This document shows positions 1 to 7,476 of a stretch of DNA of 8,767 nucleotides, piece by piece. The notes under the pieces were generated by a model. It searched no databases and was not told the DNA's origin. It saw only the letters and a list, made by a program, of their open reading frames with translations. Source of the DNA: Myxococcales bacterium (GTDB lineage: Bacteria; Myxococcota_A; UBA9160; JALSIO01); the NCBI GenBank assembly GCA_026989995.1, contig JALSIO010000778.1, positions 1 to 8,767 on the forward strand, given 5' to 3'. The stretch's first letter is position 1. Every line of letters starts with the position of its first letter. Both the position numbers and the translations under genes were made by a program.

Positions 1-619
1 CTGCCAGCAACTCGAGAGCCGCCGGTCCGCCGGGATCGCGCCGCTGCGCCGCGAGCCAGGCGGCGAGCAGGCCGGCGGTGGCGTCGTCGGGATCCTCGAG
101 GAGCGCCCGCCCCTCCCCGGCGAGCTCGTGCACCCCGGGCTCCCGGGGCCGTGCCGCGAGGCGCTCTCGCCAGAGCGAGCCGCGCGGCCGGCCACCGAGC
201 CCGACGAGCACGCGGGTCCCCGCGCGCAGACGGGGCGGGCGCCCGGTGGCGAGCTCCTCGAAGGCCACGAGGGCCACCTCGTCGGGGCGGGAAGCGGACT
301 CGCCGCCCGGACCGGTCCCGAGCTCGCGCTCCACCTCGATCCGGGCCAGGTATCCGTGGCGATCGAGGCGGTCCACCCGCTCGACCCGGCCCACCACCAC
401 CCGTGCGGCCCCTTCGAGTGCCGCGAGCCGCACCGCGCGGGGCGGGACCTCCGAGGCGGCGGCTCCGCCGGCGAGCACCACCGCGAGCAGCGCCTCCGGC
501 AGACCGCGGCGGCCCCGCCCGGTGGGCCCGCGGCGTCCCGTCGGGGCGCTGGAGCGGCTCCGGCCCGCACGGGGGAGGACGGGATGGCGCCGGGCTGGAA
601 TTCGGCAGGGGGCCGGCAC
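1..619 (-). CDS. Exported protein of unknown function (incomplete at its C-terminus)
   Basis: Reading leftwards, a GTG at 619-617 opens a frame with no stop for 206 codons to the window edge, with G or C in nearly every third position. The helicase stop (628-626) lies in the same frame, so the start cannot be further upstream. Residues 1-42 are rich in Arg, Pro and Gly. A hydrophobic stretch follows (about 43-52, ALLAVVLAGG), then an Ala-Ala-Ala/Ser-Glu site near residue 55 that looks like a signal peptidase I site. The RR at 37-38 hints at twin-arginine export, but the motif is poor. The mature part has a strand-like core (VVVGRVERV, about 74-82), a conserved-looking SLWRERL at 148-154 and an Ala/Leu-rich helical end (about 180-206) that could begin helical repeats. 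I do not recognise the family. A GAGGGA sits only 2 bases before the GTG, poor spacing, so the real start may be one of the paired GTG codons at residues 47-48, which would remove the signal sequence. The gene lies directly behind the helicase, probably on the same transcript. Confidence 0.6.
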   Translation of the reverse strand, partial: MPAPCRIPARRHPVLPRAGRSRSSAPTGRRGPTGRGRRGLPEALLAVVLAGGAAASEVPPRAVRLAALEGAARVVVGRVERVDRLDRHGYLARIEVERELGTGPGGESASRPDEVALVAFEELATGRPPRLRAGTRVLVGLGGRPRGSLWRERLAARPREPGVHELAGEGRALLEDPDDATAGLLAAWLAAQRRDPGGPAALELLA

Positions 620-625
620 GATCCC

Positions 626-2080
626 TCAGGAGCCGCTGCCGTGCCGCCGCCGCCGCCGCCGCCGGCGGCCGGGGCCTTCTCCCTCGCGCCGCGGCGGGCG
701 CGGGGCACGCCCCGCGTCCTCCTGGCCGGGAGGCGGTGCGGAGTGGACCGGGGGGGGCGCGCTCACCGAGGTCTCGGGGCGGTGCTCGTGCATGTAGGCG
801 GCCACGATGGCGGCGAGGTCCCGGCGGCCCTCGTGGGTGGCTGCCATCGCCTCGACGATGGGCAGGAAGCGGTCGACGCGGACCAGGCGTTCCTGCTCGC
901 TCATGTGCCGCATCTCGTGCTCGACCTTGACGGCGATCCGCTCCCGGAAGCGCTCGAGGATCTTCTCCTCGGTGGGCAGCGGCATCTCCTGGATCTCGAT
1001 CCGGTTCACGTTCTGGAGGTACTTGAAGTTGCCGATGTCGAAGCCCGAGACCAGGGAGATGGCGACCCCCGCCTTGCCTGCGCGGCCCGTCCGCCCCGTC
1101 CGGTGCACGTAGACCTCGGGCGAGGTGGGAGCCGAGTAGGAGATCACGTGGGAGAGGTCGCTGATGTCGATGCCACGGGCCGCCACGTCCGTCGCGACGA
1201 GGTACTTGAGCTGCCCGGCCTTGATCCGCCGCATCACGTCCTCGCGGGCGGCCTGGGAGAGGTCCCCGGAGATCTGGTCGGCGTCGAAGCCGCGCCGGCG
1301 GAGATAGCTCGTGACGTAGCGGACGTCGTCCTTGGTGTTGCAGAAGATGATGGCGCTCTCCGGGTCCTGGTCCTCCAGGATCCGGACGAGGTTGGCCTCC
1401 TTCTCGCTGGCCGGGGTCACGCAGTAGTAGTGCTCGATCTCGCTGGGAGCGACCTGGCCCTCGGAGAGCGAGACGAACTCGGGCTCGTGGAGGAAGACCC
1501 GCGAGAGTGCGCGAACGCGCTCGGGAATCGTCGCCGAGAAGAGACAGGACTGCCGCTCCTTCGGCAGGTGGGTGTGGATCTCGCGCATGTCCGGCCAGAA
1601 GCCGAGGGAGAGCAGCTCGTCGGCCTCGTCGAAGACGAGGATCCGCAGGTTCGAGAGATCGAGCCGGCCAGCCCGGATGTGGTCGAGCATGCGCCCGGGT
1701 GTCCCCACCACCACGTGGGCACCGCGCTCGAGACCTTCCACCTGCGGCCCGTAGGCGACCCCTCCGTAGATCGGCAGGGTCCGGATGCCCCGATGGCGGC
1801 CGAGGGTCTCGACCTCGGTGGCCACCTGGACGGCCAGCTCGCGCGTGGGTGCGAGTACCAGGGCCTGGGTGACGGGCCGGTCGGTGTCGACCGCGCAGGC
1901 GATGGGAATGCCGAAGGCGCCGGTCTTCCCGCTGCCGGTCCGCGCCTGGACGATCAGGTCCTTCCCCTCGCGCATGAGGGGGATCACGCGTTCCTGGACC
2001 GGAGTGGGTGCCGTCCAGCCGAGCTCCTCCACGCCCTTGCGGACGTCTTCGGGGAGGTTCTCGAAGACCGGCGCCGTCAT
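626..2080 (-). CDS. DEAD-box ATP-dependent RNA helicase, DeaD/CsdA-like
   Basis: This 484-residue protein has the full DEAD-box motif set in order: Q motif region (F6 to Q29), Walker A ARTGSGKT (46-53), PTREL (78-82), TPGR (127-130), DEAD (151-154), SAT (182-184), IIFCNTK (244-250), VATDVAARGID (295-305) and HRTGRTGRAG (326-335). It should be an active cytoplasmic ATPase that unwinds short RNA duplexes, for example in ribosome assembly, mRNA decay or cold adaptation. A charged helical extension (about 370-432) follows the core. The end is a Pro-rich linker and a basic tail with eight consecutive Arg (472-479). E. coli DeaD is about 630 residues with an RRM-like C-terminal domain; I see no such domain here, so the tail may supply the RNA contact. 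The ATG at 2080-2078 is supported by AGGG at 2093-2090, 9 bases upstream, and the Q motif begins within ten residues. It is transcribed away from gatC, and the exported-protein gene follows at once. The helicase class is certain; the DeaD subgroup is less so. Confidence 0.95.
   Translation of the reverse strand: MTAPVFENLPEDVRKGVEELGWTAPTPVQERVIPLMREGKDLIVQARTGSGKTGAFGIPIACAVDTDRPVTQALVLAPTRELAVQVATEVETLGRHRGIRTLPIYGGVAYGPQVEGLERGAHVVVGTPGRMLDHIRAGRLDLSNLRILVFDEADELLSLGFWPDMREIHTHLPKERQSCLFSATIPERVRALSRVFLHEPEFVSLSEGQVAPSEIEHYYCVTPASEKEANLVRILEDQDPESAIIFCNTKDDVRYVTSYLRRRGFDADQISGDLSQAAREDVMRRIKAGQLKYLVATDVAARGIDISDLSHVISYSAPTSPEVYVHRTGRTGRAGKAGVAISLVSGFDIGNFKYLQNVNRIEIQEMPLPTEEKILERFRERIAVKVEHEMRHMSEQERLVRVDRFLPIVEAMAATHEGRRDLAAIVAAYMHEHRPETSVSAPPPVHSAPPPGQEDAGRAPRPPRREGEGPGRRRRRRRRHGSGS
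644..664. repeat. CCG triplet microsatellite (7 units) in the helicase 3' end
   Basis: Seven perfect CCG units run from 644 to 664. Read on the helicase strand they are seven CGG arginine codons, and the neighbouring CGC makes the eighth Arg of the basic tail. Because the unit is three bases, replication slippage would change the number of arginines without breaking the frame. Confidence 0.85.
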
Positions 2081-2135
2081 GGCGCGACACCCTATCCCTC
2101 CGGAGTCGGGGCCGCCAGCGTGCTAGCCTGTTCCG
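2081..2135. promoter_or_regulatory. Divergent promoter region between the helicase and gatC
   Basis: These 55 bases are the only space between two outward-facing genes, so they and the adjoining 5' coding ends must hold the promoters for both directions. On the plus strand, TG (2121-2122), one base and TAGCCT (2124-2129) resemble an extended -10 element. It is centred so that transcription could begin at about 2136, the gatC GTG itself, and there is no Shine-Dalgarno sequence before gatC. That suggests a leaderless gatC mRNA. I see no good -35 box. On the minus strand I see the helicase ribosome binding site (AGGG, 2093-2090) but no convincing -10 element. The location follows from gene layout; the promoter elements are inference. 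Confidence 0.35.
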
Positions 2136-2450
2136 GTGTCCGTGGACGCACCCGGAATCACCCTCGAGGACCTGAGGCGCCTCGCCGACCTCGCTCGCCT
2201 CGAGCTCGGCGATGGGGAGGCCACCGCGCTCGCGGCGGATCTCGCGCGCATCCTGGGCTTCGTGCGCCAGCTCCAGGAGCTCGACACGGCCGGGGTTCCC
2301 CCGACGGCCCATGTGATGGAGCTCGCCACGCCGCTGCGCGAGGACGAGCCCGACGCTCCGCTCCCGCCGGAAGAGGCCATCCGAAACGCCCCGGCCCACG
2401 AGGGCACGGCCTTCCTGGTGCCCCAGGTCCTCGACTCGGACGAGGCCTAG
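2136..2450 (+). CDS. gatC: Aspartyl/glutamyl-tRNA(Asn/Gln) amidotransferase subunit C
   Basis: This 104-residue protein has the usual GatC size and pattern. An N-terminal helical pair comes first (LRRLADLARLEL, about 13-24, then LARILGFVRQLQELDT), followed by GVPPTAHVMEL, the charged REDEPD segment, an EEAIRNAP motif and a C-terminal FLVPQVL. GatC is the small non-catalytic subunit that wraps around the GatA-GatB interface and stabilises the complex that amidates Glu-tRNA(Gln) and/or Asp-tRNA(Asn). It is the first gene of the cluster and ends 6 bases before gatA. The start is the GTG at 2136; a second in-frame GTG at 2142 is possible. No Shine-Dalgarno sequence precedes either, and a -10-like TAGCCT at 2124-2129 raises the possibility of a leaderless transcript. 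Identity is firm from the family pattern and from its place directly before gatA and gatB. Confidence 0.95.
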   Translation: MSVDAPGITLEDLRRLADLARLELGDGEATALAADLARILGFVRQLQELDTAGVPPTAHVMELATPLREDEPDAPLPPEEAIRNAPAHEGTAFLVPQVLDSDEA

Positions 2451-2456
2451 CCGGCG

Positions 2457-3923
2457 GTGGTCGCTGCCCTCGGCACCCTGCGCGAGCTCGCCCACGCCCT
2501 CGAGGCGGGAACATGCTCGGCGCACGAGCTGGTCCGCCAGAGCCTCGAGCGGGCCGAAGCCCTCGAGCCGGCCCTCGGGGCCTACCTGGGCCTTCGGGCG
2601 GAGGCGGCCCTCCGGGAGGCGGAGGAGGCGGACCGCCGCCGGGCCCGCGGGGCGCCCCGCTCGCCCCTCGACGGCATTCCGGTGGCCGTGAAGGACAACC
2701 TCGCCATCCGAGGCGAGCCGCTGAGCTGCGGCTCCCGGATCCTCCGCGGGTACGTGTCCCCCTTCACCAGCACCGCCGTCGCCCACCTCGAGCGCGCGGG
2801 CCTCGTGGTCGTGGGGCGGACCAACCTCGACGAGTTCGCAATGGGATCGTCGACGGAGCACTCCTGCGCCGGTCCCACGCGCAACCCCTTCGACCCGGAG
2901 CGCACGCCGGGGGGCTCCTCGGGGGGCTCCGCGGCGGCGGTGGCCACCGGCAGCGTGCCCGCGGCGCTCGGGAGCGACACGGGCGGGTCCGTGCGGCAGC
3001 CCGCGTCCTTCTGCGGGGTGGTCGGGCTCAAGCCCACCTACGGCCGGGTCTCCCGCCTCGGACTCGTGGCCTTCGCCTCCTCCCTCGACCAGGTCGGCGT
3101 GCTCGCCCGGTCGGCCGAGGACGCCGCGCTGCTGCTCGGCGTGGTCGCGGGCCACGATCCGGCGGACTCGACCTCGCTGCCGCAGCCGGTGCCCGACTAC
3201 GCCGCGGCGCTTTCCGGCGACGTCTCCGGCCTGCGGATCGGGATCCCGAAGGAGTACTTCCCCGAGCAGGGGGGGAATGCGGCCGTCTTCGAGCGGGTCC
3301 GGGCCGCGGTGGCGGAGCTCGTCTCGGCCGGAGCCCGGGAGGTGACCGTCTCCCTTCCCCACACCCGCCACGCGATCGCGACCTACTACCTGATCTGCAC
3401 CGCCGAGGCGAGCTCCAACCTCGCCCGCTACGACGGTGTCCGCTACGGGCACCGCAGTCCGCGGGCGCGCACCCTCGCCGAGATGTACCGGCGCACCCGC
3501 TCCGAGGGTTTCGGGGCCGAGGTGAAGCGGCGGATCCTGCTCGGCACCTTCGTGCTCTCGGCGGGCTACTTCGACGCCTACTACCGGAAGGCGCAGCAGG
3601 TTCGCACGCTGATCCGCCGCGACTTCGAGCGGGCCTTCGAGCACTGCGACCTCATCGCGACGCCGACCACCCCCGAGCCGGCCTTCCGGCTCGGCGAGCG
3701 CGAGCGGGACCCGGTCTCGATGTACCTCTCCGACATCTACACCGTGTCGGTGAACCTGGCGGGCCTCCCGGCCATCTCCGTCCCCTGCGGCGAGGTCGGC
3801 GGGCTTCCGGTGGGTCTGCAGCTGATCGCCCCTCCGCTCGGGGAGCCCGAGGTCCTCCGGGCTGCGGACGCCTACCAGCGGCGTACGGACTGGCACCGGC
3901 GTCGCCCCGCGGAGGCGGCCTGA
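2457..3923 (+). CDS. gatA: Aspartyl/glutamyl-tRNA(Asn/Gln) amidotransferase subunit A (amidase)
   Basis: GatA, 488 residues, is the glutaminase half of GatCAB: it hydrolyses glutamine (or asparagine) and passes ammonia through a tunnel to GatB. The amidase signature spans about 151-200. The Ser-cisSer-Lys catalytic set is intact: Lys79 in VAVKDN, Ser154 in PGGSSGGS and Ser178 in SDTGGS, the same numbers as in characterised GatA proteins. Further family marks are [12 protein letters not shown] (121-132), [11 protein letters not shown] (190-200), IGIPKEYF (261-268), [10 protein letters not shown] (401-410) and [13 protein letters not shown] (433-445). Length is normal for the family. The GTG start at 2457 has GAGG at 2442-2445, 11 bases upstream, inside the end of gatC, which suggests coupled translation. 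Its stop TGA shares its last base with the gatB ATG. A run of seven G near 3269-3275 encodes Gly codons and does not disturb the frame. Confidence 0.98.
   Translation: MVAALGTLRELAHALEAGTCSAHELVRQSLERAEALEPALGAYLGLRAEAALREAEEADRRRARGAPRSPLDGIPVAVKDNLAIRGEPLSCGSRILRGYVSPFTSTAVAHLERAGLVVVGRTNLDEFAMGSSTEHSCAGPTRNPFDPERTPGGSSGGSAAAVATGSVPAALGSDTGGSVRQPASFCGVVGLKPTYGRVSRLGLVAFASSLDQVGVLARSAEDAALLLGVVAGHDPADSTSLPQPVPDYAAALSGDVSGLRIGIPKEYFPEQGGNAAVFERVRAAVAELVSAGAREVTVSLPHTRHAIATYYLICTAEASSNLARYDGVRYGHRSPRARTLAEMYRRTRSEGFGAEVKRRILLGTFVLSAGYFDAYYRKAQQVRTLIRRDFERAFEHCDLIATPTTPEPAFRLGERERDPVSMYLSDIYTVSVNLAGLPAISVPCGEVGGLPVGLQLIAPPLGEPEVLRAADAYQRRTDWHRRRPAEAA
3911..3915 (+). promoter_or_regulatory. Strong ribosome binding site for gatB
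   Basis: GGAGG lies 7 bases before the ATG at 3923, inside the last codons of gatA. It is the clearest Shine-Dalgarno sequence in the cluster. It fixes the gatB start in spite of the long open frame that continues upstream of it. Confidence 0.75.
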
Positions 3924-5392
3924 TGCCCCGGGCCGGTTCCCGCTACGAGGTGGTGATCGGGCTCGAGGTCCACACGCAGCTGCGCACCCGCTCCAAGCTC
4001 TTCAGCGAGGCACCGGTCACCTTCGGCGAGAAGCCCAACCACGCGGTCACGCCCTACTGCCTGGCGCTCCCCGGTACGCTCCCGGTGCTCAACGCCCGGG
4101 CGGTGGAGCTCGCCATCCGGGCCGGGCTGGCCACCCACTGCACCGTCCACACCCATTCGGTGTTCGCCCGGAAGAACTACTTCTACCCGGACCTTCCCAA
4201 GGGCTACCAGATCTCCCAGTACGAGGAGCCCATCTGCACGGGGGGGTGGCTCGAGATCGAGGTCCCGGCCGCGGGAGGCGAGGAGCCGCAGCGCCGCCGG
4301 ATCGGCATCACCCGCATCCACCTCGAGGAGGACGCCGGAAAGTCCATCCACGACGAGTCGCTGTTTGGCGAGGGCACCCTCGTGGATCTCAATCGCGCGG
4401 GCGTGCCCCTGCTCGAGATCGTCTCCGAGCCGGACCTGCGCTCGCCGGAGGAGGCCGGCGCCTACCTGCGCGCGCTCAGGGAGCTGCTGCGCGCCATCGA
4501 GGTCTCCGAGGCGGACATGGAAAAGGGGCAGTTCCGCTGCGATGCCAATGTGTCGATCCGGCCCGAGGGCAGCCGTGAGCTCGGTACCCGAACCGAGCTC
4601 AAGAACCTGAACTCCTTCCGCTTCGTGGAGGAAGCCATCGCCGCCGAGGTGGGGCGCCAGGCGGAGATCCTCGATGCCGGGGGGCGGGTGCAGCAGGCCA
4701 CCCTGCTCTACGACCCGGATCGCAGGCGGACCCGGGTGATGCGGGTGAAGGAGAATGCGGACGACTACCGCTACTTCCCGGACCCCGATCTGGTGCCGCT
4801 CCGCATCGACCCCGCGCGCATCGAGGCCATTCGCGCGGAGCTCCCGGAGCTGCCGGAGGCCCGGCGGGCGCGCTTCGAGGCCGAGCTCGGGCTCCTTCCC
4901 CGGGAGGCGGCGGCGCTGGTGCGCAACCGTTCCCTGGCCGAGTACTTCGAGGCCGCCGCCCGGGCCCACGGCGACCCGAGGGCCGTGGCGCGCTTCCTGC
5001 TCCGGGACCTCCTCGCCGCCCTCGGAGACCGGCAGCCCGACGAGACGGCTCTGCCCCCCGAGGGTCTCGCCCGCCTTCTCCGGCTGGTGGACGACGGAAG
5101 GCTCACCGCCCGGAGTGCGCGGGATCTGCTGCCGGAGCTGCTCGAGCGGGGCGGCGACCCCGAGGCGCTGATGCGCAGTCGGGGCCTCGAGGCCGTCTCG
5201 GATGCGGGGGCACTCGGGGGCGTCGTGGAGGAGGTGTTGCGGGAGCATCCGGGGGAGGTGGCCTCGTTCCGGGCCGGGGAGCAGAAGCTCCTGAACTTCC
5301 TGATGGGCCAGGTGATGCGGCGCACCCGGGGCAAGGCGGATCCGGCGAGCGTGCGCGAGTTGCTGCTGCGCAGGCTCGGCCAGGGCGGGTGA
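3923..5392 (+). CDS. gatB: Aspartyl/glutamyl-tRNA(Asn/Gln) amidotransferase subunit B
   Basis: GatB, 489 residues, binds the mischarged tRNA, activates its Glu or Asp side chain with ATP and accepts ammonia from GatA. The cradle domain shows VIGLEVHTQL (11-20), NYFYPDLPKGYQISQYEEP (85-103), HLEEDAGKS (133-141) and the family signature VDLNRAGVPLLEIVSEPD (154-171). Then come QFRCDANVSIRP, TELKNLNSFRFVEEAI and the DDYRYFPDPDL segment. The C-terminal part is the helical and YqeY-like tail that contacts tRNA, ending in FLMGQVMRRTRGKADP and a last helix. Length and order are normal. The ATG at 3923 overlaps the gatA stop by one base and has GGAGG 7 bases upstream. The same frame stays open far upstream on the plus strand, but that part lies over the helicase antisense strand and out of frame with gatC and gatA, so it is not coding. 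With gatC and gatA the set is complete. Confidence 0.98.
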   Translation: MPRAGSRYEVVIGLEVHTQLRTRSKLFSEAPVTFGEKPNHAVTPYCLALPGTLPVLNARAVELAIRAGLATHCTVHTHSVFARKNYFYPDLPKGYQISQYEEPICTGGWLEIEVPAAGGEEPQRRRIGITRIHLEEDAGKSIHDESLFGEGTLVDLNRAGVPLLEIVSEPDLRSPEEAGAYLRALRELLRAIEVSEADMEKGQFRCDANVSIRPEGSRELGTRTELKNLNSFRFVEEAIAAEVGRQAEILDAGGRVQQATLLYDPDRRRTRVMRVKENADDYRYFPDPDLVPLRIDPARIEAIRAELPELPEARRARFEAELGLLPREAAALVRNRSLAEYFEAAARAHGDPRAVARFLLRDLLAALGDRQPDETALPPEGLARLLRLVDDGRLTARSARDLLPELLERGGDPEALMRSRGLEAVSDAGALGGVVEEVLREHPGEVASFRAGEQKLLNFLMGQVMRRTRGKADPASVRELLLRRLGQGG

Positions 5393-5394
5393 GC

Positions 5395-7476
5395 ATGCGG
5401 AGATCGGTGGCCGTCGCCACGGCGGTGCTCGTCCTCATCGCCCTCGCTCTCGGGGCGGCGGCCGTGTTCCTGCCCCGGGTGCTCGAAGGCGCGGCAGTCC
5501 GCGAGCGCCTCCGCGTCGAGGTGGAACGGGCTTCGGGCCATCCGGTGGCCTGGCGGGAGCTCCGCGTCGGCTGGCTGCCGCCGGTCGTCGAGGTCGCGGG
5601 GGCCGAGCTCGGCGATCCGGAGGATCCGGTGGTCGCGGCGGATCGGGCGCGCTTCCGGCTCGCCCTCGCGCCGTTGCTCGCGAGCCGCGTCGTCTTCGAG
5701 GAGATCGAGATCGCCGGTGCCACCATCCGCCTGGTGCGGGACGAATCCGGCCTCCATCTGCCGCGCGGAGGCGGCCCCCCTTCCGCCGATGCCGGTGAGG
5801 CGACTCCGGGCGCGGAGGGGGACGGCGCGGCGGGCACCGGTCCGAGGGTGTCGGTGCGCGACCTCGAGGTCGCCGACTCGACCTTCGTCTTCCTCGACCG
5901 GACCGTCGACCCGCCGGCACGCCTCGAGTTCGTGGAGGTCTCGGGCACGGCCTCCTTCGCCGCGGGAACGCGGCTTCGTGCCGTGCGGGTCCGAGGCCGG
6001 ACCCCCGCGGGCGGTGAGGTCGACCTTCGCGCGCAGCTCGGGGCCGGCTCCGCCGTGGATCTCGAGCTCCGGGTCCGCGGGCTGCCGACGCTCGCCGTGG
6101 CAGCCTGGCTGCCGGAGCGAAGTGCAGTGCGCGGGGGGTGGATCACCGGATCGGTGGTGGCGCGGGGCGACCTCGGGGGCGCGCTCGAGCTCGGGGCGGA
6201 CCTCCGGGTGGAGGACACCCGCCTCACCCTGGGCGAGCTCTCGCTCTCCGGGGCGGTCGGCATCCGGGCCGACCTCGAGGGCAATCCGCCCACCGGCCCC
6301 TTCGAGATCGACGCCGATGCGGCCGAGATCGTCTACGGCGACGGGATCTTCACCAAGCCCGCCGGTCGGCCCGGCCGCGCTACGGGCCGGGTGGTCTCCC
6401 GCGGGGGCGGCGTGGCGGTCGACGACCTCCGGGTGCGGATCGGCGAGGCCGAGGCCCGGGGGTCGCTTCGGCTGGGCCCGCCAAGAGAGCTCGCCCTCGC
6501 CGCGCCGCTGGCGCTTTCCGCCCTCGCACCCCTCCTGCCCGTGCCCGAGGGCGCCGGGCTCGAGGGGCGGCTCGTGCCCGATGGCTTCCGCGTCCGCTGG
6601 CCTCCGCCCGAAGTGCGCGGCGTGCTGCGCCTCGACCCCCTCCGGTACCGCGGGGTGGGAGGGGCGGTGCTGCACGTCTCCGGCCCGCTCCTGGGGGAGG
6701 GCGACGCCCTCGCGGCGACCGGCCTCGCCGCCACGCTCGATCGCTCCGAGTTCGAACTCTCCGGTCGCGTGGGCGGGCTGCGGGATGAGCCGAGCTACGA
6801 GTTCGCCGTGGCGGGGGCCAGCCTCCCGGCGGAATCCATCGTCCGGCTGCTGCGCAGGGGGTCACCCGTGCTGACCGGGCCCTTTCGCGTGCAGGCGGTG
6901 CTCGGGGGGCCGGTCGCGGGCCCCTTCGCGGAAACCGTGCGCGGCCGCGCGGCGTTCGACGGTGGCCCGGGGACCATCGCCGGAACCTCGCTCCTGCAGG
7001 CCGCCTTCGAGCAGCTCGGCGCGGTCGCTTCGAAGGTCCACCGGCTCGGCCGGGTCCTGGGCCAACAGGTGGTGCCCTTCTACGACGAGGGTTTCGAACG
7101 ACTCGCGGGCAGCTTCGAGGTAGGGGGCGGCTTCGCCGAGACGCGCGATCTCCGCATCGAGTACCCCCACTACCGGGTGGAGCTGACGGGCCGGCTGGAG
7201 CTCGCCACCCTGGGCCTTCAGGCGAGCGGACGGCTCGTGCTCGACCGGCAGGTCGACGCCGCGATCCGGAGGGGGCTGGAGCTGCTCGGCGGAGAGCCGG
7301 AACCGCGCACGCTGGAGCTGGCCCGGATCCGGGGCACCCTGCAGGATCCCGAGGTGGAGCTTTCGGCGACGGCGGTGGCGGGCTTTCTGGCGAGCTACGC
7401 CCTCGATGCGCCGCTTCGGGCGCTCGGCGGTCTGCTCCGACGCGCCGACCCGCGGCGGCTGGTGCCCTCGCCGTGA
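5395..7476 (+). CDS. AsmA-family membrane-anchored envelope protein
   Basis: The product is about 693 residues. A short basic start (MRR) leads into one hydrophobic segment (about 4-27) and then [26 protein letters not shown], a typical AsmA-family opening: an N-terminal anchor with the rest in the periplasm. Repeated strand-rich units follow, each giving a pattern like [16 protein letters not shown] or [14 protein letters not shown]. The C-terminal AsmA-like region runs from about 513 ([14 protein letters not shown]) through [23 protein letters not shown] to [13 protein letters not shown]. AsmA relatives are long groove-shaped proteins linked to outer-membrane homeostasis and lipid transfer between membranes. 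The exact role of this one is unknown. A Gly/Ala/Pro/Glu-rich linker (about 125-150) interrupts the N-terminal part. I chose ATG 5395 because AGGG at 5382-5385 is 9 bases away; GTG 5389, two codons earlier and overlapping the gatB stop, is the alternative. Its stop overlaps the mtnA GTG by 4 bases. Family call is good; function is inference. Confidence 0.85.
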   Translation: MRRSVAVATAVLVLIALALGAAAVFLPRVLEGAAVRERLRVEVERASGHPVAWRELRVGWLPPVVEVAGAELGDPEDPVVAADRARFRLALAPLLASRVVFEEIEIAGATIRLVRDESGLHLPRGGGPPSADAGEATPGAEGDGAAGTGPRVSVRDLEVADSTFVFLDRTVDPPARLEFVEVSGTASFAAGTRLRAVRVRGRTPAGGEVDLRAQLGAGSAVDLELRVRGLPTLAVAAWLPERSAVRGGWITGSVVARGDLGGALELGADLRVEDTRLTLGELSLSGAVGIRADLEGNPPTGPFEIDADAAEIVYGDGIFTKPAGRPGRATGRVVSRGGGVAVDDLRVRIGEAEARGSLRLGPPRELALAAPLALSALAPLLPVPEGAGLEGRLVPDGFRVRWPPPEVRGVLRLDPLRYRGVGGAVLHVSGPLLGEGDALAATGLAATLDRSEFELSGRVGGLRDEPSYEFAVAGASLPAESIVRLLRRGSPVLTGPFRVQAVLGGPVAGPFAETVRGRAAFDGGPGTIAGTSLLQAAFEQLGAVASKVHRLGRVLGQQVVPFYDEGFERLAGSFEVGGGFAETRDLRIEYPHYRVELTGRLELATLGLQASGRLVLDRQVDAAIRRGLELLGGEPEPRTLELARIRGTLQDPEVELSATAVAGFLASYALDAPLRALGGLLRRADPRRLVPSP

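Noticed and set aside
78..930. Plus-strand open frames rich in Arg, Ser and Pro opposite the exported protein and helicase tail
   Set aside because: They give low-complexity products with no motif, and the minus strand has consistent coding bias and recognisable content in this stretch.
3269..3275. Seven-G run in gatA (and a similar one in gatB near 4240) considered as phase-variable tracts
   Set aside because: Both genes are intact and their products should be essential when GatCAB is the only route to Gln-tRNA or Asn-tRNA. Runs of this length are ordinary in DNA this GC-rich.
3872..5248. Long minus-strand open frame (458 codons) opposite gatB
   Set aside because: It lies almost entirely over gatB, whose family identity is certain. 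It shows no family motif, is rich in Gly, Arg, Leu and Glu as a mirror of GC-rich codons, and has no ribosome binding site or neighbour that would support it.
2136..5392. Very frequent CTCGAG (palindromic hexamer) across the coding regions, considered as a DNA motif
   Set aside because: Most copies are Leu-Glu codon pairs in frame, using the preferred CTC and GAG codons. Codon bias explains them without a separate signal.
4771..6675. Minus-strand open frame (634 codons) opposite the end of gatB and the AsmA-family gene
   Set aside because: It spans parts of two real plus-strand genes and has a low-complexity composition (Arg, Ser, Pro, Ala, Gly) with no recognisable domain. It is a shadow frame.
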